Positions 32,161 through 45,986 of a DNA stretch of 64,000 nucleotides are shown in pieces. The notes beneath the pieces are model-generated. The model did no database searches and was not told the origin of the DNA. It was given only the letters and a program-made list of their open reading frames with translations. Position 1 is the first letter of the stretch. Each line of letters starts with the position of its first letter. The translations under genes and the position numbers were made by a program. The DNA is taken from contig VXBM01000193.1 of NCBI GenBank assembly GCA_013400155.1, forward strand, positions 919,144 to 983,143, written 5' to 3'. This stretch comes from Helopsaltes ochotensis. Its lineage: Eukaryota; Chordata; Aves; Passeriformes; Locustellidae.

Positions 32161-34440
32161 CTCTTGGGAAAGAAGCAAAACATCGAAAAGAAGGTGTTTT
32201 AAGCTAGGGGAAAAACCCTCAAATAAATGCTCCACGTTCAGTCACAGGTATCTGCCATGGGAAGCAGTGGTAAATCCGAGAGCACTAAAGTCACAGGAAA
32301 GTGATGTAAATCTCTAGAAACAGTTAAATCTCCCCTCGAAGTCAATATCAGAGTTTAAAAATCAAAGACCATTCTTTTTGTTAATAAGGTGTGAGCAATT
32401 AATTAGGAAAAAGCCCTATATATTATTCAAAATGCTTTTATTATCCTTCTTCCTCTCTGATATATAAACTGCACTACTTTTTCACTTAGGGTTGGGGGTG
32501 TTTTTCATTACTTTTCAATACTGGAAGCATTAAGAATGGAATGATTTTTACTTTAATCTTTTTGCTCAGGTCTTCAGTGAATATTTGAAGCACTACTTCA
32601 GATAAGCGTAAATATCCAGTGCCACATTAAGTGCCTAATATCTGCAGGTGACTAGAAAAAGAAATATTATTGTTATTGACATTTATCAACAAAAAAATCA
32701 AAAAGGATATTTAGGCTCCCATTTAGAGAATTAATCTTCTGCTGAAAGGTGAAGTTCTCATAAGTAATTAGATGTTTTTGGTACTAAAGAGAGGCATCTG
32801 ATTCAAATGAGCAATGTTTCCTAGAAATGTGACTCCATTGTCTAATTTTCATAAAACTAATTTCTTTCTTCTTGTAATGATGAATAATAAAATCAATTTT
32901 TGGAAGTGTCAAGAACATAAAACAAGTTTGGAGTGTAGAACATGTGATTTGTCACATTCATAGTCCTTTTTGAAGCACTATTGAGTGCTCTGCTCCTCCT
33001 GCACACCCAAAGCAGACAAATTCTGTAAAACATAAATTTTTAAGTACCAAGTCCAGACATTTAAGTGTTCTGTTTAAGCACAAGAAACTAATCTGATTTT
33101 CTTTTAACCTGATTTGAAATTTGTAACATGACCTAAAATGAAGAAATCAGATCAATGATATTAGGAACCTGTACTTCTCTGAGGAAAAAAAAGCCAACAG
33201 AATAAATCCACAGACATGCACAGAGACAAAAGAACTGGAATCTGAGATGAATGTAGCTAAACAAGATTCTATCATTTGAGATGACTTACACTGATTTCCT
33301 GGAACATTTAACATCAATGTGATTTGCTGTAGATTAATTAGAAACTAAGAATACCTGAAAGGGAATGATTCAAGTCACTGGATCATAAATCTCCATTTTA
33401 GAAGGTAAAAATTCTCCAGCACCCATCCTGATGATCACATCCTTCCTGTGACCACTGCAGCACCTTGCAGGAAATTCTGTAGTGGAAAGAAAAGTCAAGG
33501 CATGAAAGCAATGCCTAAAGCATTTGTCCCCTGATTTGGGAAAGTGTCTGCCAAGTACAACCTGATAGAAGTGGGACATGTAGCAATGCAGCAAGCAGAC
33601 AGCAACAGGAAGGACTGGAGGGGAACGGGTTTCATCAGACCTAATGCTGGAACCCAGGATGCTCTGATTCACACTGTCCAAACCAGTCTGAAAGGAGTCC
33701 TTCTGTGATAAACAGATGCTGTCTAAACGTCCAGATCTCAGAATATGTAAAAGACTATTTAGCAATGGGTTTCACTGGTTGTTCATGGGCCATGTGTGTT
33801 TCAGAAAATAACACAAGTTATTTCATAAAGAGAAATTATCAAGTTAGGAAAATTCTTGACAGATTCCTAGAAACAGAATTTATAGTGGAAAAGTTGAGAT
33901 GTCTAAAGATTTTCTTTTAGTAAAACTATTTTTGAAAATCTTTAGTAAAACATCAATAATTACTACACGTCTGGTAATTACACTTCAATTTAGTTTTCAT
34001 ATCTCATCCCACACCTCAGATCCGGTTAACACTGCTTAATCAATATATGGTGCTTTTTACACGAACATGGGTGGTTTGGCTGTTTAATCCTTGTCATTGC
34101 AAGTTCATCTGTTGGGGATATTAGTCTCTGAGCATTTAAATGAGTGCTACAATAAACTGAAATTCCCTGATCAGACACCAAGAAAAGTTTTTTGGTATTT
34201 TTAAAATCCTTTTCTGTGTACACATTTCTGAAGCGCAGTTGAGAGAAAAACTTCAGTGGGGGACCAAAGCCAGAGAACTTTAGAAGGCAACAAAGGCTAC
34301 AGCTTCTGCAGCTACTCAGCTCTTCTTCTACAAAGCCTTTTGCCATGACCTCTCATACATTTAGGCACTTGTCCTCACCAAGAAATCATTTCCACTCTGC
34401 CCACCAGGCCAAGGAAACAAGGTCATTAAGAACCACACCT
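32161..34440. other. Intergenic AT-rich DNA, no gene recognised
   Basis: Mostly AT-rich. The longest open frame is 131 codons on the minus strand at 33370-33765, with no recognisable domain or splice structure. I see no repeat family with confidence. Confidence 0.55.
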
Positions 34441-34900
34441 GAGGACTGGAATCCTCCCATCGTCAAGTGGGTGGTTAAACATGGCCAGCTCACCTGGGAA
34501 TGGTGGGATGGGCCAGCTGGCTAGGGATCTGCAGGCACTTCCCCCTCAGGAATTCAGAGAAGTTGTATTCAGTGTGGTGAACTGATTTCTACCTGCCTAG
34601 GTGAACAGCCTTTGTGTCCCAAACAGTGGTGAATCACTGGAAGCAGAAAAGGAAGCTTCACCTGGAATATTTGACAGCAGCTGCTGGGGCAAAAGGCTGA
34701 CTGCTGGCTGTGGGATAAGCATAGTCAAAAGGCATAAATAGTCCTTAGAGAAGAATCCGTGAAGTGAATGGCCTGTACCTCCATCACTTGATCCTGTCAG
34801 GACAAATCAGCTTGCTTGGTGTCTGCCTTTCTGTAAGCTGAATAAACAAAACCCTCAGGAGAACGATTGCTATTTCCAGTGAAATGAGCAGCCTTTCTTT
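34440..34900 (+). repeat. Possible old LTR (TATA-like box then AATAAA)
   Basis: A moderately GC-rich stretch has a TATA-like box (cataaata, 34733-34740) followed about 105 bases later by AATAAA at 34841-34846, the usual spacing of an LTR U3-R region. No terminal TG/CA pair, target-site duplication or internal retroviral sequence could be defined, so the borders are guesses. Confidence 0.22.
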
Positions 34901-36853
34901 CAGTGATTTGCAGAGCAAAAAACTGCCAAGAGGACATAGAGAGGAAGACAGTTAAACAGTTATGAAAAAGGAAATACCGTCCTCAAGTTGAATTTGGCTG
35001 GTTGAGTTGGCAGGATGGGATTGGTAAGGGTATAATCAGAGAGAACAGAATAACAGAAGGCATCTGAGTCGATGGGAAGAGGAAACAGAAATAGATTATT
35101 CAGCCTTGCAGCCTATTGGTGCTGCTGTCATACACAGCCAACCCTTCCAAGGCTCCTCTGGGAGGTCGTGTGCTCTGCCAGGACACAATAGATGGAGCTC
35201 CAGCAGGAGAGGGACCTTCAGCTGCTGTGCAGCCAGCGCCCCAGGCTCCGCATGCTTGCTCCTGTAGTAAGCCTGTGATGATTAGGGAGGGGGAAAACGC
35301 CCAGGATTTGAATGTAAATGGGAAATCGCCTACCAGTACTTGCAGTCACTACTCGCTGGCGTGTGCTGTAGGACCCTACCAGAAAAAATTCACTGTGACA
35401 AGGAAGCAAAGGCTGGAGATGAGGCTTCCGCAGGCAGGCTGTGCTGCTGGGCAGCTCGGTGTCCCAGCCGGGCTGTCCTGGGTGCCCAGGCACAGTGTCC
35501 CCGCGAGATGGCTGCAGAGGCTGTGGCATCGCAGCGAGCACGCACAGCCCTCCGCTAAAGGGCTCCAAGTACCTCAAATGCACGTGGCCGCTGCAAGAAG
35601 TTCCTTTTTCAAAAATGAGAATCCTTGCGGCGTTTGTCAAAACATCACTAAAAATGTGTTGTTGTTAATGGAATTTAATAATTCTCCTGGTTTTTAGCTT
35701 TTTTCCCTTTCCTGTTTGGCATCTTGTTCTGCTCATTTTTTGCTTGTATGTTCCACACAATTCAAATCATCAGCATCGGATGATTTTTTCTTTCTGTTTT
35801 TTTGCAAACAGTCTTTTTTTGGGGAAGTTCTTTTGAAGCCTCTGCATCTCTGTTTTCTGCAATTAAGTTTCTGTGTTAATTACACTGATGGTCAAGGCTT
35901 CCGTCTTTCCCATGCTTGGCTGCCATTCACTGCCCATGGTGCCTGCTCACTACACCACCCATTCCTTTTCATTTTGGATTTTTGGTAACCGGCCATGCCA
36001 TCTCCTAGCTTGACACCAGCTGTGGGTCTTAAGCTCCAATTCAGCCAAGGAACATATGCATAATTCTAAACACAAGCTTGAGCAGGAAAAGCTTGGCTGG
36101 TCACCCAGCCCTGGAAACGTTGCCCTGACAAGGAAGATCAACAGCACCTAAACAGCAATCTCAGCCAAGGACTCCCACTCCCTCTGAGTGTGAGCTGCTG
36201 AAATCCAAGCTCTACCTCCTCTGTCTGAAACCGTTTTAGCATGGGCAACACAAACACTTCAGTCCAGGGAGATCTACATGCCCTTATGATAACTGAAATT
36301 TTCTCAGGTCCGAAGGACATAGTGCTGATTTTAGCCTGGAATCCTTTTCTGTAACAGATATTAAATGTCAAACAACCCAGAATCCCTTTTTTAAGGATAT
36401 CTCTAATAACAGCCTTAGTTTGGAAAGTCCCACAGAGAAAACCTACACATGATTTCTCCAAAATCCATCTCTATCCCACTCTTGGTTGGACCCTGGCTCA
36501 TTGTCAGATTTCTCTGCCTTTCAGAATTGCTACACTTGTTCAAATCCATTAATTATTGGAGCAAACTTTGGCTAAAGAGTAAACCAAAGCCTAACTATTT
36601 CTACCCAGCCCAGATTTAGGCATGATTACTTACAGATTTACATCCCCTTCTTACCATGAACGCATTTTTTAGACTGATTCTTCTAAAGTTTAAACAAAAA
36701 ACTGATGCCAGTCTCAGCCACAACCTCAGCGCAGAAGCCAACAACTTTTGCAGTTGTCAATTTTCATTTTCATCTAGGTCTAACAAAAAGTCTTGTTTTA
36801 TCCTTTAAATGTTCCCAACCATTAACCAATTTTAAAAAAAGAAAATCTACCAT
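34901..36853. other. Intergenic DNA with a GC-richer patch (35.1-35.6 kb)
   Basis: Around 35116-35697 the GC content rises and frames stay open on both strands (193 codons plus, 140 codons minus). The plus-strand translation is rich in Ala, Pro, Gln and Cys and shows no known domain. Overlapping frames on opposite strands are what raised GC alone produces. Nothing else is recognised. Confidence 0.45.
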
Positions 36854-37208
36854 TGATGCCTCAAGAAGCCACCTAGAACAGAGGCTATTCAGTGTTAAAG
36901 CAATAAAGCAGGTATTTATTAAAAAGGCCTTCAAAAGTTGGATCTAGGGCAGTACAAGGGCCCAGCCAAGGCTACACCAAGATGGACGATGGTCACACGT
37001 ATTCACACTTTTATAAGTTTTGGTCCATTTACATATTGGGGTTAATTGTCCAATTGCAGCTTCGGGTTATGAAGTCCCATCCTCCCAGATTGCTCTCCTC
37101 AATTTGCTGTTTATACTTTTTGGGCCTGAAGCTGCAATGATGTCCTTGGTTCTCAGGCTGCAAAAGGATTGTTTTGTCTGATTCAACTGGGCAGGGAACT
37201 TGCTAACA
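36854..37208 (-). mobile_element. Probable solo LTR of an endogenous retrovirus
   Basis: On the minus strand a retroviral LTR layout is readable: a TG start (tgttagcaag at 37208 downward), a TATA box (cttataaaag, 37008-37017), a polyadenylation signal AATAAA at 36915-36920 about 95 bases later, and an end in ggcatca at 36854. The text (for example cacttttataagttttgg and ggttatgaagtcccatcctc on the plus strand) resembles LTRs I recall as common in songbird genomes. No internal viral genes flank it, so it looks like a solo LTR. No clear target-site duplication is visible, so the ends may be off by some bases. Confidence 0.6.
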
Positions 37209-40200
37209 CTTTATATGAAGTTCAGAGTTATATGCCAATGCAGTACAGAATCTAGATAATATGAGAGCTAAAACTTAAGGCATCACCATCACACATATAT
37301 TTAGTACATTTGGGTTTTTTACATCCTTTTTTTTTCCTGCCCCAAGAGGGAACAAAATTGTTCAGTGTCAGACTACCATGGACCTTGTTCATCAGGACAA
37401 AAAAAACCTCTGGTCTAATTTTCGACCATGAATAAAACTTCATGGCCTCATCTAAACCCAGTCCCTTAATTTTCATTATTACAGTGTCTGCAAAGTACAT
37501 GAGTCACACAGATATCCCCTTTGGATAAGGCCACAAAGACTTTGTTCTAAGCCCTGAATGTGCACATTTAACCTTCTGAAATCAATTCACATGGCCATTA
37601 CTAGCTGTTGTTTCATGCTTGTGGATTTGAGGCTTGGCTCTTATTGTAGAGCTGATTGATTAATTTCAACATTGCAAAAGCCTCATTTAGCCAGGGGGAC
37701 ATTTCTGGAGTTCAATTTTCTGACTGAAAACCAACCATAAGACTACATTAAAATTATCTCATTTTGAACCTCTAAATCTTTTCATGAGAACTTGCATAGG
37801 ATCATCTTTCACATTCATTTTTTAAAAATACTTTGTTATTTTGTCACTGAAATCAGACATGTATATGATTTTCCCCCTATTTCTTATTATGGAATCTAAA
37901 AGGGATTCTCTTGTACCTTGCCAGCAATTTAAATATCTCTAAAAAATGTGACAATTGAGACAGAGAGTTAAGAGACTCTACAACAAGGTCCAGAACATAC
38001 TGTGTATAGGTTAAGGTTCTAGAACTGGGCATAGATAATGAGAAAAATGTTAAACCAGGCAAAACTGTTTATTTTAGAAAGATCTCATTACTGAAGCAGA
38101 AAGGAGAGTTAATCACTTTGCTTCTGTTTCCCTGGGAAACTGTTCCATTAATGGCATTTTCCACCAAGAAAAGTTAGCACTTTCTTAATATTTTATTTGA
38201 AATTAAATCAAATTATGATCATTTGAAGAAAGTAATATAATTGCAATTTAATTTCTTTCCCATTTTCCCTTCTAATTTAATTCAATATGTGATAAAGAGT
38301 GTGAAAATCAGAGGAGGTGGATTTTTATAGTTGTGAGAAAAGAGTGGGTAGTTGTAAATATTTGTGGAAACTTTAAATCTTAAAAAACTAACATGAAAAC
38401 ATGGAACACTTTCATGTGCAATTCAAAAATCAGCCGTTGAGGTGAAACAAAGTGCGCTGCAACATTCTAAGATTTTTAAGAGTAGTTAGAATTTTTATCT
38501 AGGTTTGGGAACAAAGGGAGCTACAAAAGAAAGATTTCTCAGTGAACACAGAGATATGAAGAAGATGAGGTATAAGAAAATAGCACAGATAACAGCATAT
38601 GATGTATGAGAAAAGAATTACTTCCCCTGCTCAAAACATTACTATTTTTACCCTTTCACTGAAGTTTTGTAATGGTTAACTGTAGAGTTTAAAAACACCT
38701 GCTAAGAAACAATTTTATTTTATATATATATAAAATACACAACAAGCATTTTCAAATCAGCAATGAACCCTAAAATTTTTGGAATATTTTACATTCTGAA
38801 GTAGGATTTCCTTTCCAAATGATGACACATGGATTTTAAGTATTACTTAGTAGTAAATTAATATTCAAATATATTATGAATATAAACATTACCTTTATAT
38901 CCATTTGTTTTAAACCATAAACTATCCTGCATGTATTTGATTTTTCTAAGTGTGACATTAATATTAATAGATCTGAATATCATATAAAATTATGGAAATA
39001 ACTGGAATATTAAGATTACTATGAAATTGTATGCCTTCATACCACTTACATCTGCTGTCTGAAAGGGCTGTATCAGATATTCTGAGCAGACTAATCAAGT
39101 GCTGTAGGCTTTTCTAGTTATCTCTTCTTCCAGATATTACTGTAGTCATTACAAGTGACACAACAAACTATGCACTGAACAAAAGACAACTCTTGGACTG
39201 AAAATAAATCTTGTCTAGTTGGAAAAAATCATGCATTGAGAGTAATTCCTTCTCAGGACAGAAATGTAAACTGACATCCAGATGACAGCAATCTCAGGAA
39301 CCTCAGTCCTGGGGGAATCCTGGGAGGGCAGCAGTGTTAGGGGTGAGGGCTATGGGATGTCCTCTGCAGCACTTATCTCCTCTTAATGTTGTCTGAGAAA
39401 GCAAAATCTGTCTCTTCCTCTGACATGGACAGCAGTGCCCCAGAGGTGGTTAACTCACAGGATCCAGAAATTATCTGTACATGAAAAAGAAATTGCACTC
39501 CGTCCCTTATTTGGCTAATTAAGGAGAAAACCGGTTTAGCAGTTTTGAGAAAATCCAAGACAAATTTAAGCATCTGGTATTTTCCACTCATCTCTTCGTT
39601 CGGGCTTTCTTGGCATATGAGCTGTATTTTTGGCTGTTTTCCACTACAAGCAGAGAAGAGAAGAAGTCAAGAAGTGTCCTCACTTTCCCACCATTCATCC
39701 TCACTCTTTTCCAAAAAAACATTGATAAGGCCAGAGTAATCTCTATGGGCATCCCAGGCATAGTGGGACATCTGACTTTCTTCTAAAAAATTTATACTAT
39801 ATACAGTTGCAACAATTTTGACATATTTTCTCCACACATCAAATTACTTGGAGAGTCTTGATGGCTCTTTTGGCAACTCCTTTTCTTGCTGCCTCCTCAG
39901 CTACAAAAGGCTGTTTTTCTTGTCAACCCTAGTTGCATTAAAAAAAAAAAAAAAAGAGCTGAACAACATTGCCAACAAATCAGAAAAAGAATAAAAATCT
40001 TCCCCCTCCTCTACAAATATTTTCATGTATCTACCTTCTGTACAAGTAACTGTATGTTCCCATGTTTAACCAGGAGATGCACTCATTACTGAAAAAGAAA
40101 AGTTTCATGCTATTCATCTTCAAAATGATGGTGTGAGAGAAACATTCAGCCTCTTAACAGAGCTTATTTGACTTCACTCTATCAGGAACATAGGTTTACA

Positions 40201-43200
40201 ACAGCTGATGACCAAAATAAATAAAACCTGTTTCTTGCACATGAGAAATACAGGTCTTGCACACATTCCCATTAAACAATTCAGCTTCAGTCAAGCAAGA
40301 CTACAGTGAAATGTAGTTTGGGGTCTCATGTTTAACACCAGAAGAAGAAATCACAGCAATATAAATTACAGTTTGATCTCCAACGTAGACAGTTTAATAG
40401 GCCATGATTTAGCAAAGCATTTAAGCAAATGTTTAAATCCCATTGATTTAAGTGGGATTTAAGTACATATTAAGTACTTAGTTGAATTGAGGCCATACTG
40501 TGAAGGGACTCTTAGAACAAGGAAAGCACAGTAGGCTTTAGGGATCTTTATTTACAGCTCAGATGTTTAACTTTGCAAATTTGGCTTAGGAACCTGAATA
40601 ATGCAAAAAAGGAGCCAAGGACAGACTGCAAGAACATTTGGCTGCCCAGGGTCACTTCAGGATAATGCAACATACCAATATGGGATTTAGTTTCCAAAAT
40701 GCTTTTATCCTGAAATTTACCACATATAATTTATAATTAAGCTGACTTGCCTGAATGTGTCATTCAGCACTTTGTTGTACATACAGATTTCTGATGCTGC
40801 CAAATTTCTTGTGCTCTCATTTATTCTTTTCCCATTTCTCCCTCTCACTTTTAACCCCAGCCTTCTGGTTGCAGGGTGAGGAGGAGGCATATGGCATTTG
40901 CTGTTTGTCAATCAACTCTCGCTGCAGAACTAGAAACATAAAAAGCTGAAAGCAACAAGTCTTTCATCCTGGAACATGCAAATGTGTTTCCTTCCCTAAG
41001 AGGGGATCAAAACAGAAATTTCACTTAAAGGAGCTTTGTTAAAATCATATAATTTCTCTCACAGGTGTATCAAAACTGTGTTGTGTCTATAGGGACTTTG
41101 CTAAATATTGTAGCTGTAACAAAATATTATATTGACTATAGGGTAACTTCTAGTTATTTATCTTTTCTTCTTGACCCCAGATCTTGTCTGACTCTACTCT
41201 AACTTATCTACTCCACTGACACTATTGCAGAAGACTGATCTATTTCTATTTATCTTGCAGAGTAGGAGTTTGCTTTTGGGAACATTAATAACTCTTGTTG
41301 TCAGTTTTTCTTTTTGGGAATCAGCTTATTTCCGGAGGGGTCTGGGAAGCTTGGCTTTCTTGGTGTGATTACAACCAACAGGAAAAAGTACATTATATCA
41401 TGTCCAAGCACTGCATTTTGTAGGGAAATAAAGACTCAAGGTTTTATGGAATCACCTAATCACATATTAAAAAAGATTCCTTTTGAGAGAAGTTCTTATG
41501 TAGCAGTGTACATAAGAGACTTATTAGAAGTCTTCTCGGTACTGTTTTCATGGCAGGTCCAAATACCAACATGATCAAATTCTAGACATCTGAAAAAAAT
41601 CTCTTCAATTTCACTGCTTGGGCTTGGCTTATTTCTAATAAACAACTAGTTATATAGACAACACTGTAGAAATCAATAATACTCATAATTCCATAAATAA
41701 ATAATAATGAAGAGTATTTTCTGTTAGTTAAGAGAGATGAGCAAAGTTTTCAAGGCCTTTAGTTTGCTGGAGGGAAAGTAGCCTAGCAAAACTAATCCCT
41801 GATTTATGAATTCAATTTTCCAATTTGTGCTGAACAAGTTTGTGATAATGCTACAAGTAAATCTCACCCTTTCCTGACTCCTACCAGGTGGTGAATTTTC
41901 AGAAAAACATTTTTTATTCCAGAGAAGACACAGAGATCTGCTTGCAGTTCAGCCACTACAAAGTACTTACAAGTGCTCACCCAGTTTGAAAACATACAAG
42001 AGCAAGGGCAGTTTAACTACATGATAAACTGACTTTTCTGTCACTGGATGCACTTTTCCCGGTAATTAAACCCTGCTAGGGAAGTTGTATCAACCAGGGA
42101 AAATCCTGACCTTTGTGGGTGCCTGTGGAGATGAGCACACACAGCCCTCAGCACAGCAACCATCAGCCCCCCTTTCTCCCACCTGGGTGTGTGCAAAATG
42201 CTCTAATTCCATTACACAGACCTGCTCTGGATTGCTTAGAACTGTGCTAATCCCAGCTTGAAACCCAGGACACAGCAGTCTCTGAGCTGAGGCCAAATGC
42301 ATTTCTAATGATTAGCAGATAAATTAGGGAAATACTGAGCCTGTTAAAATGAACATACTCAGGAATGTAATTGGATAGTGAATTAAATCATTCCTTTCAC
42401 ACTGATTAAACCAATAAAACAGGATGATGGCTCGTGCTCTGAAAGTGTATTACCTGACATTTCATCATACAATCTGTCAGCAAACAAAGGGGAAAGAGTA
42501 ACTAAGCTTTAGCAACAACATTCAGAACATTATGGCTATTCAAAAAAACAGTGTTTCCACTCTAAATACCTCAAAGTAAATTTTTGCGCTACCCTAAGTG
42601 TAAATATTTACAATGGAAAGAAGCTTAATTTTTCTTCATTGTCAATCATGACAAAACACATTGGTCTCATTTACCTCCTCAGCTGAATCAAATCTTTTTG
42701 ATAGTAGTATAATGTGGCTACCAAAATCTACTTTGGGGAAAGACTTAAGTAAACAACTAAAGAGGATTACCTTTTCAGGAAATACACTAGAGGTTTCCAA
42801 TGCTTTCGGTTTTCACTTGCACTCTCTCCAAACAGACTAAACTCCCAAACAGTAGGAAGAAAATGGCTTGTAGTAGCACAGTAAAGCAGTGGTTCTGTGC
42901 TGAAGGGGGGGAAAATTAACAATTTTTCAGTAAACTTTCTGTTCAGTATATTACTGCATTGAGCCAGTGTCAGTTTTATTCCAAATTTGTGTTGAAAGTT
43001 GTGTATCTTAACAAAATAAATGCCAGAGGGGCTGCTCTCATTCAGAAATTACAAATTAATATCCAATTTCAATTAACTGGGAAGAAGAAATCTCAGGAAT
43101 TACAGTAGGTGTGAGAATCTCACGCCTGCAGAGTTAAAATACTCTCAGCAATCATACCCCAAATGTCTTTGGGTTTTGTTTGTTTGTTTAAATTACCATG

Positions 43201-45870
43201 TAAGATCTTAATGAATTAGGGCAACTGTCAGTGTCTCTGTTCCTAGAGGGTGAAACGTGGGAGTGATGAGCTCTAACCAGGGCAGCTGCACTTGGTTTGA
43301 GTCCCGTGAAGAGGCTCAGTAAAAAATATCTCAGCCACTGAGGTCTGCCATGCATCCTGTGCTCTGCTCTCCGCAGAGCTGCCAGCGCTGGGAGTGGAGA
43401 ACTGCAGCAGCATTTCTAGGATGTGCCTTTTTTCAGAGCACAGGAACCCTGAAGTGCTGGAGCTAATGCTCCACAGGCCTGCTGGAGCCTTGGAAGCCAT
43501 CCAGCACTCCCGATGGAGAGATCAGCAGAGATTAATTTCATCTGCTGCTGGAGTCAAGGGTTCTGCTGCAGGGTAAAGCAGCGCTTTTGACCTCACCCTG
43601 GTACCATTAGTCTGTTCGGGGGACCGGAGTTATTTTATCATGGACAGGCTTCACTGCAGGTTTCTGACTGCTCTTTGGCTTTCCTCGGGTTTGTGACTGT
43701 CAGGTTGGCACCTCGTTTGTAGCATCGAGGGCTCCTGGGACAGAGCTCTCGTGGCAGCATCACCACCCCACCCTGCCCTGCCCTGAGACACGGGCTGGGA
43801 CTCACCCAGTGCTGAGACTTCTCAAGGAATGTGCTGAAAGCCCAACTTGGCCTGGGAAATTGATCAAGGAATCATCCCGGATGAGAAGGGAATTTGCTGA
43901 AGGAATTATCCAAATGAGACTGGAAGGCTCCGAGCGATGTAATATGTTGTTTATTTCCAGCATCTAGGGGATATATTATCCCTCAGATAAAAACTAAACC
44001 CACAAGAGGAGAAAGTTATTTGGTAAAATCACCACAATAAACCAGAAAGGGTCACTGTATCTTCAAAAGCAAAGCTATTTTCAGGCCAACAAAGAGAAGG
44101 ATTTTGAATTCTCAGCTATAAATATTCAAAATATTCCACAAAGCACTTGGTGAACTCCTTAGATGCGGCCAAAAGCCCAGGCCTTAAAACTATTTCTGTT
44201 TCTGTGACATTGGCATCAGGTGTTTTTCTACAATTTTCCTAGAAACCTTTGCCTTGTCCTCCCCAGATTATGACTTGTTACTGAGAAACAATGCCACAGA
44301 CAACAGTTTTCCCTGTACCTTTCCTCCATTTTTATAGGTTATGCTTTATGGTTTGAATGTACTGAGGCAGACTTACAAGGCAATTATTTCTTTCAATGTC
44401 CTACAAATTTTATACCAGAGCTATGATTCTGTTACAGACATTTTTGCTCATCTCAGTGCCAGTCATAGCTCACTTGCAGATGACAATGTGTCCATCTGAA
44501 TTCCTGCTGATAGTTACTTAAGAATGTAAAGCAACTAAATTAAACAAATATCAGTATGATCAAACCCACAATAATGTCTATAATTAGCTGGTTTTATATT
44601 TTTGTTTTTCCATAATAGAACAGCAAAAGACCAGGACTTCTCAGATAGTAAGAAGAATCAAGAACAGAAAATAAGATCAAATATCTTTGTTTTACCAACA
44701 ATTTTCAGGCTCAGAGACCAGCAAGTCTGTGGAAAAGTCAATACACAGACTTGTGGGCACCATTATATAATTTCCTGTTGCTTTTCCAAGAATCCCATGA
44801 TCATTTAATGTGGCACTTGCAGGAAATATATAAAAAGGAGTATTGAAGACAGGACTGCAGCAGTGTGATGACATCAATACAAATGCAAATATACACCATC
44901 CAGAGATTATTCCAAGAGTGCTATTAAAAATAATCAGCTCTATGAATTCTGGGAGCCCAGGATGGGTGTGCCAAAGTACCTCTTTGGAAGGCCATTGCCA
45001 GCAGAGTACAGAAGGCACAATCCAATAAATGAGGCCATTCTTTTGAAGGAATGCTAAGGTGGGTACATTACCAATACCTGATGAACCACCCAGATCCTAG
45101 GAGGGCAAAGCAAGTATTGAAACGACTACAAAACCACATGACCTGAGGTTTCCAGAGGAGACGCCCATTTGTTCAGAGGCAGCCAGCACAAAATATTCAC
45201 AAAACACACAATTTTCCTTTGTGCCAGTTATTCAATGGAGTAACAGCCTAGAGGCCTGACACCTTCACAGTTTTTCTGGCATTTGGGCATTGAGGAATTG
45301 CACCTCTATCTCACCCCAGCCCCAGGCAGGGGGGTCTAGGAGCCCTTTGTGCCAGCCTGGCACTGCAGAAACACCCAGGCCAACAAACCAAGAGGGAGGA
45401 CCAATATTTCCTGCAGTACAGCAGCAGCAGAGAGCAGGGTGGAAAATCCAGCTCAGGCTGTTTTCATCAGGGTTGAATCTAACCCTGTTCTAGCACAGTT
45501 CAAACTGTGTTAGTGTCAGCTGCTACTCTGAGATTTATTAAAAAGGAGTTTTAATGGCACCTTAAAACAGTGTCCTTTGTTTGGAAGAGGAAAGTATTTG
45601 GGATTGCTAATATTATGCCCAAATACACTTAAAAATAGGCTATGGACAGTAGATTTTATTAGAATCAAGTTTTAGCAACTTATTTTTAGTCCATGTCAAG
45701 CACTCAGTGGAGAGGAAGAGATCCCCCACCAAGTATTCAATTAGTAACAATGATCTCACAATGTATTCCTGCTGCCTGGGACACTCATTACTCATAAAAT
45801 ACTGAGCTCTGAATACTGGCTGAAAACACTGCTACCAAGTGTGAAATAAGGCAGTGGGAGAGAATAGGGA
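37209..45870. other. Intergenic AT-rich DNA, no gene recognised
   Basis: About 8.7 kb with no convincing exon, RNA gene or transposon. It includes a 22-bp perfect TA-rich palindrome (38716-38737), a poly-A run near 39940-39955, and somewhat GC-richer patches at 42100-42290 and 43260-43830 where short frames are open on both strands. Confidence 0.55.

Positions 45871-45986
<116 letters not shown>

Noticed and set aside
31886..32317. 143-codon plus-strand frame in the GC-rich islet
   Set aside because: It starts upstream of the TATA box, has no known domain, and overlaps frames open on the minus strand, as expected from GC content.
33370..33765. 131-codon minus-strand frame
   Set aside because: No recognised domain, no splice borders of matching phase, and length within chance for a 64-kb window.
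35116..35697. 193-codon plus-strand and 140-codon minus-strand frames
   Set aside because: Open on both strands in a GC-richer patch, composition-driven, no family resemblance.
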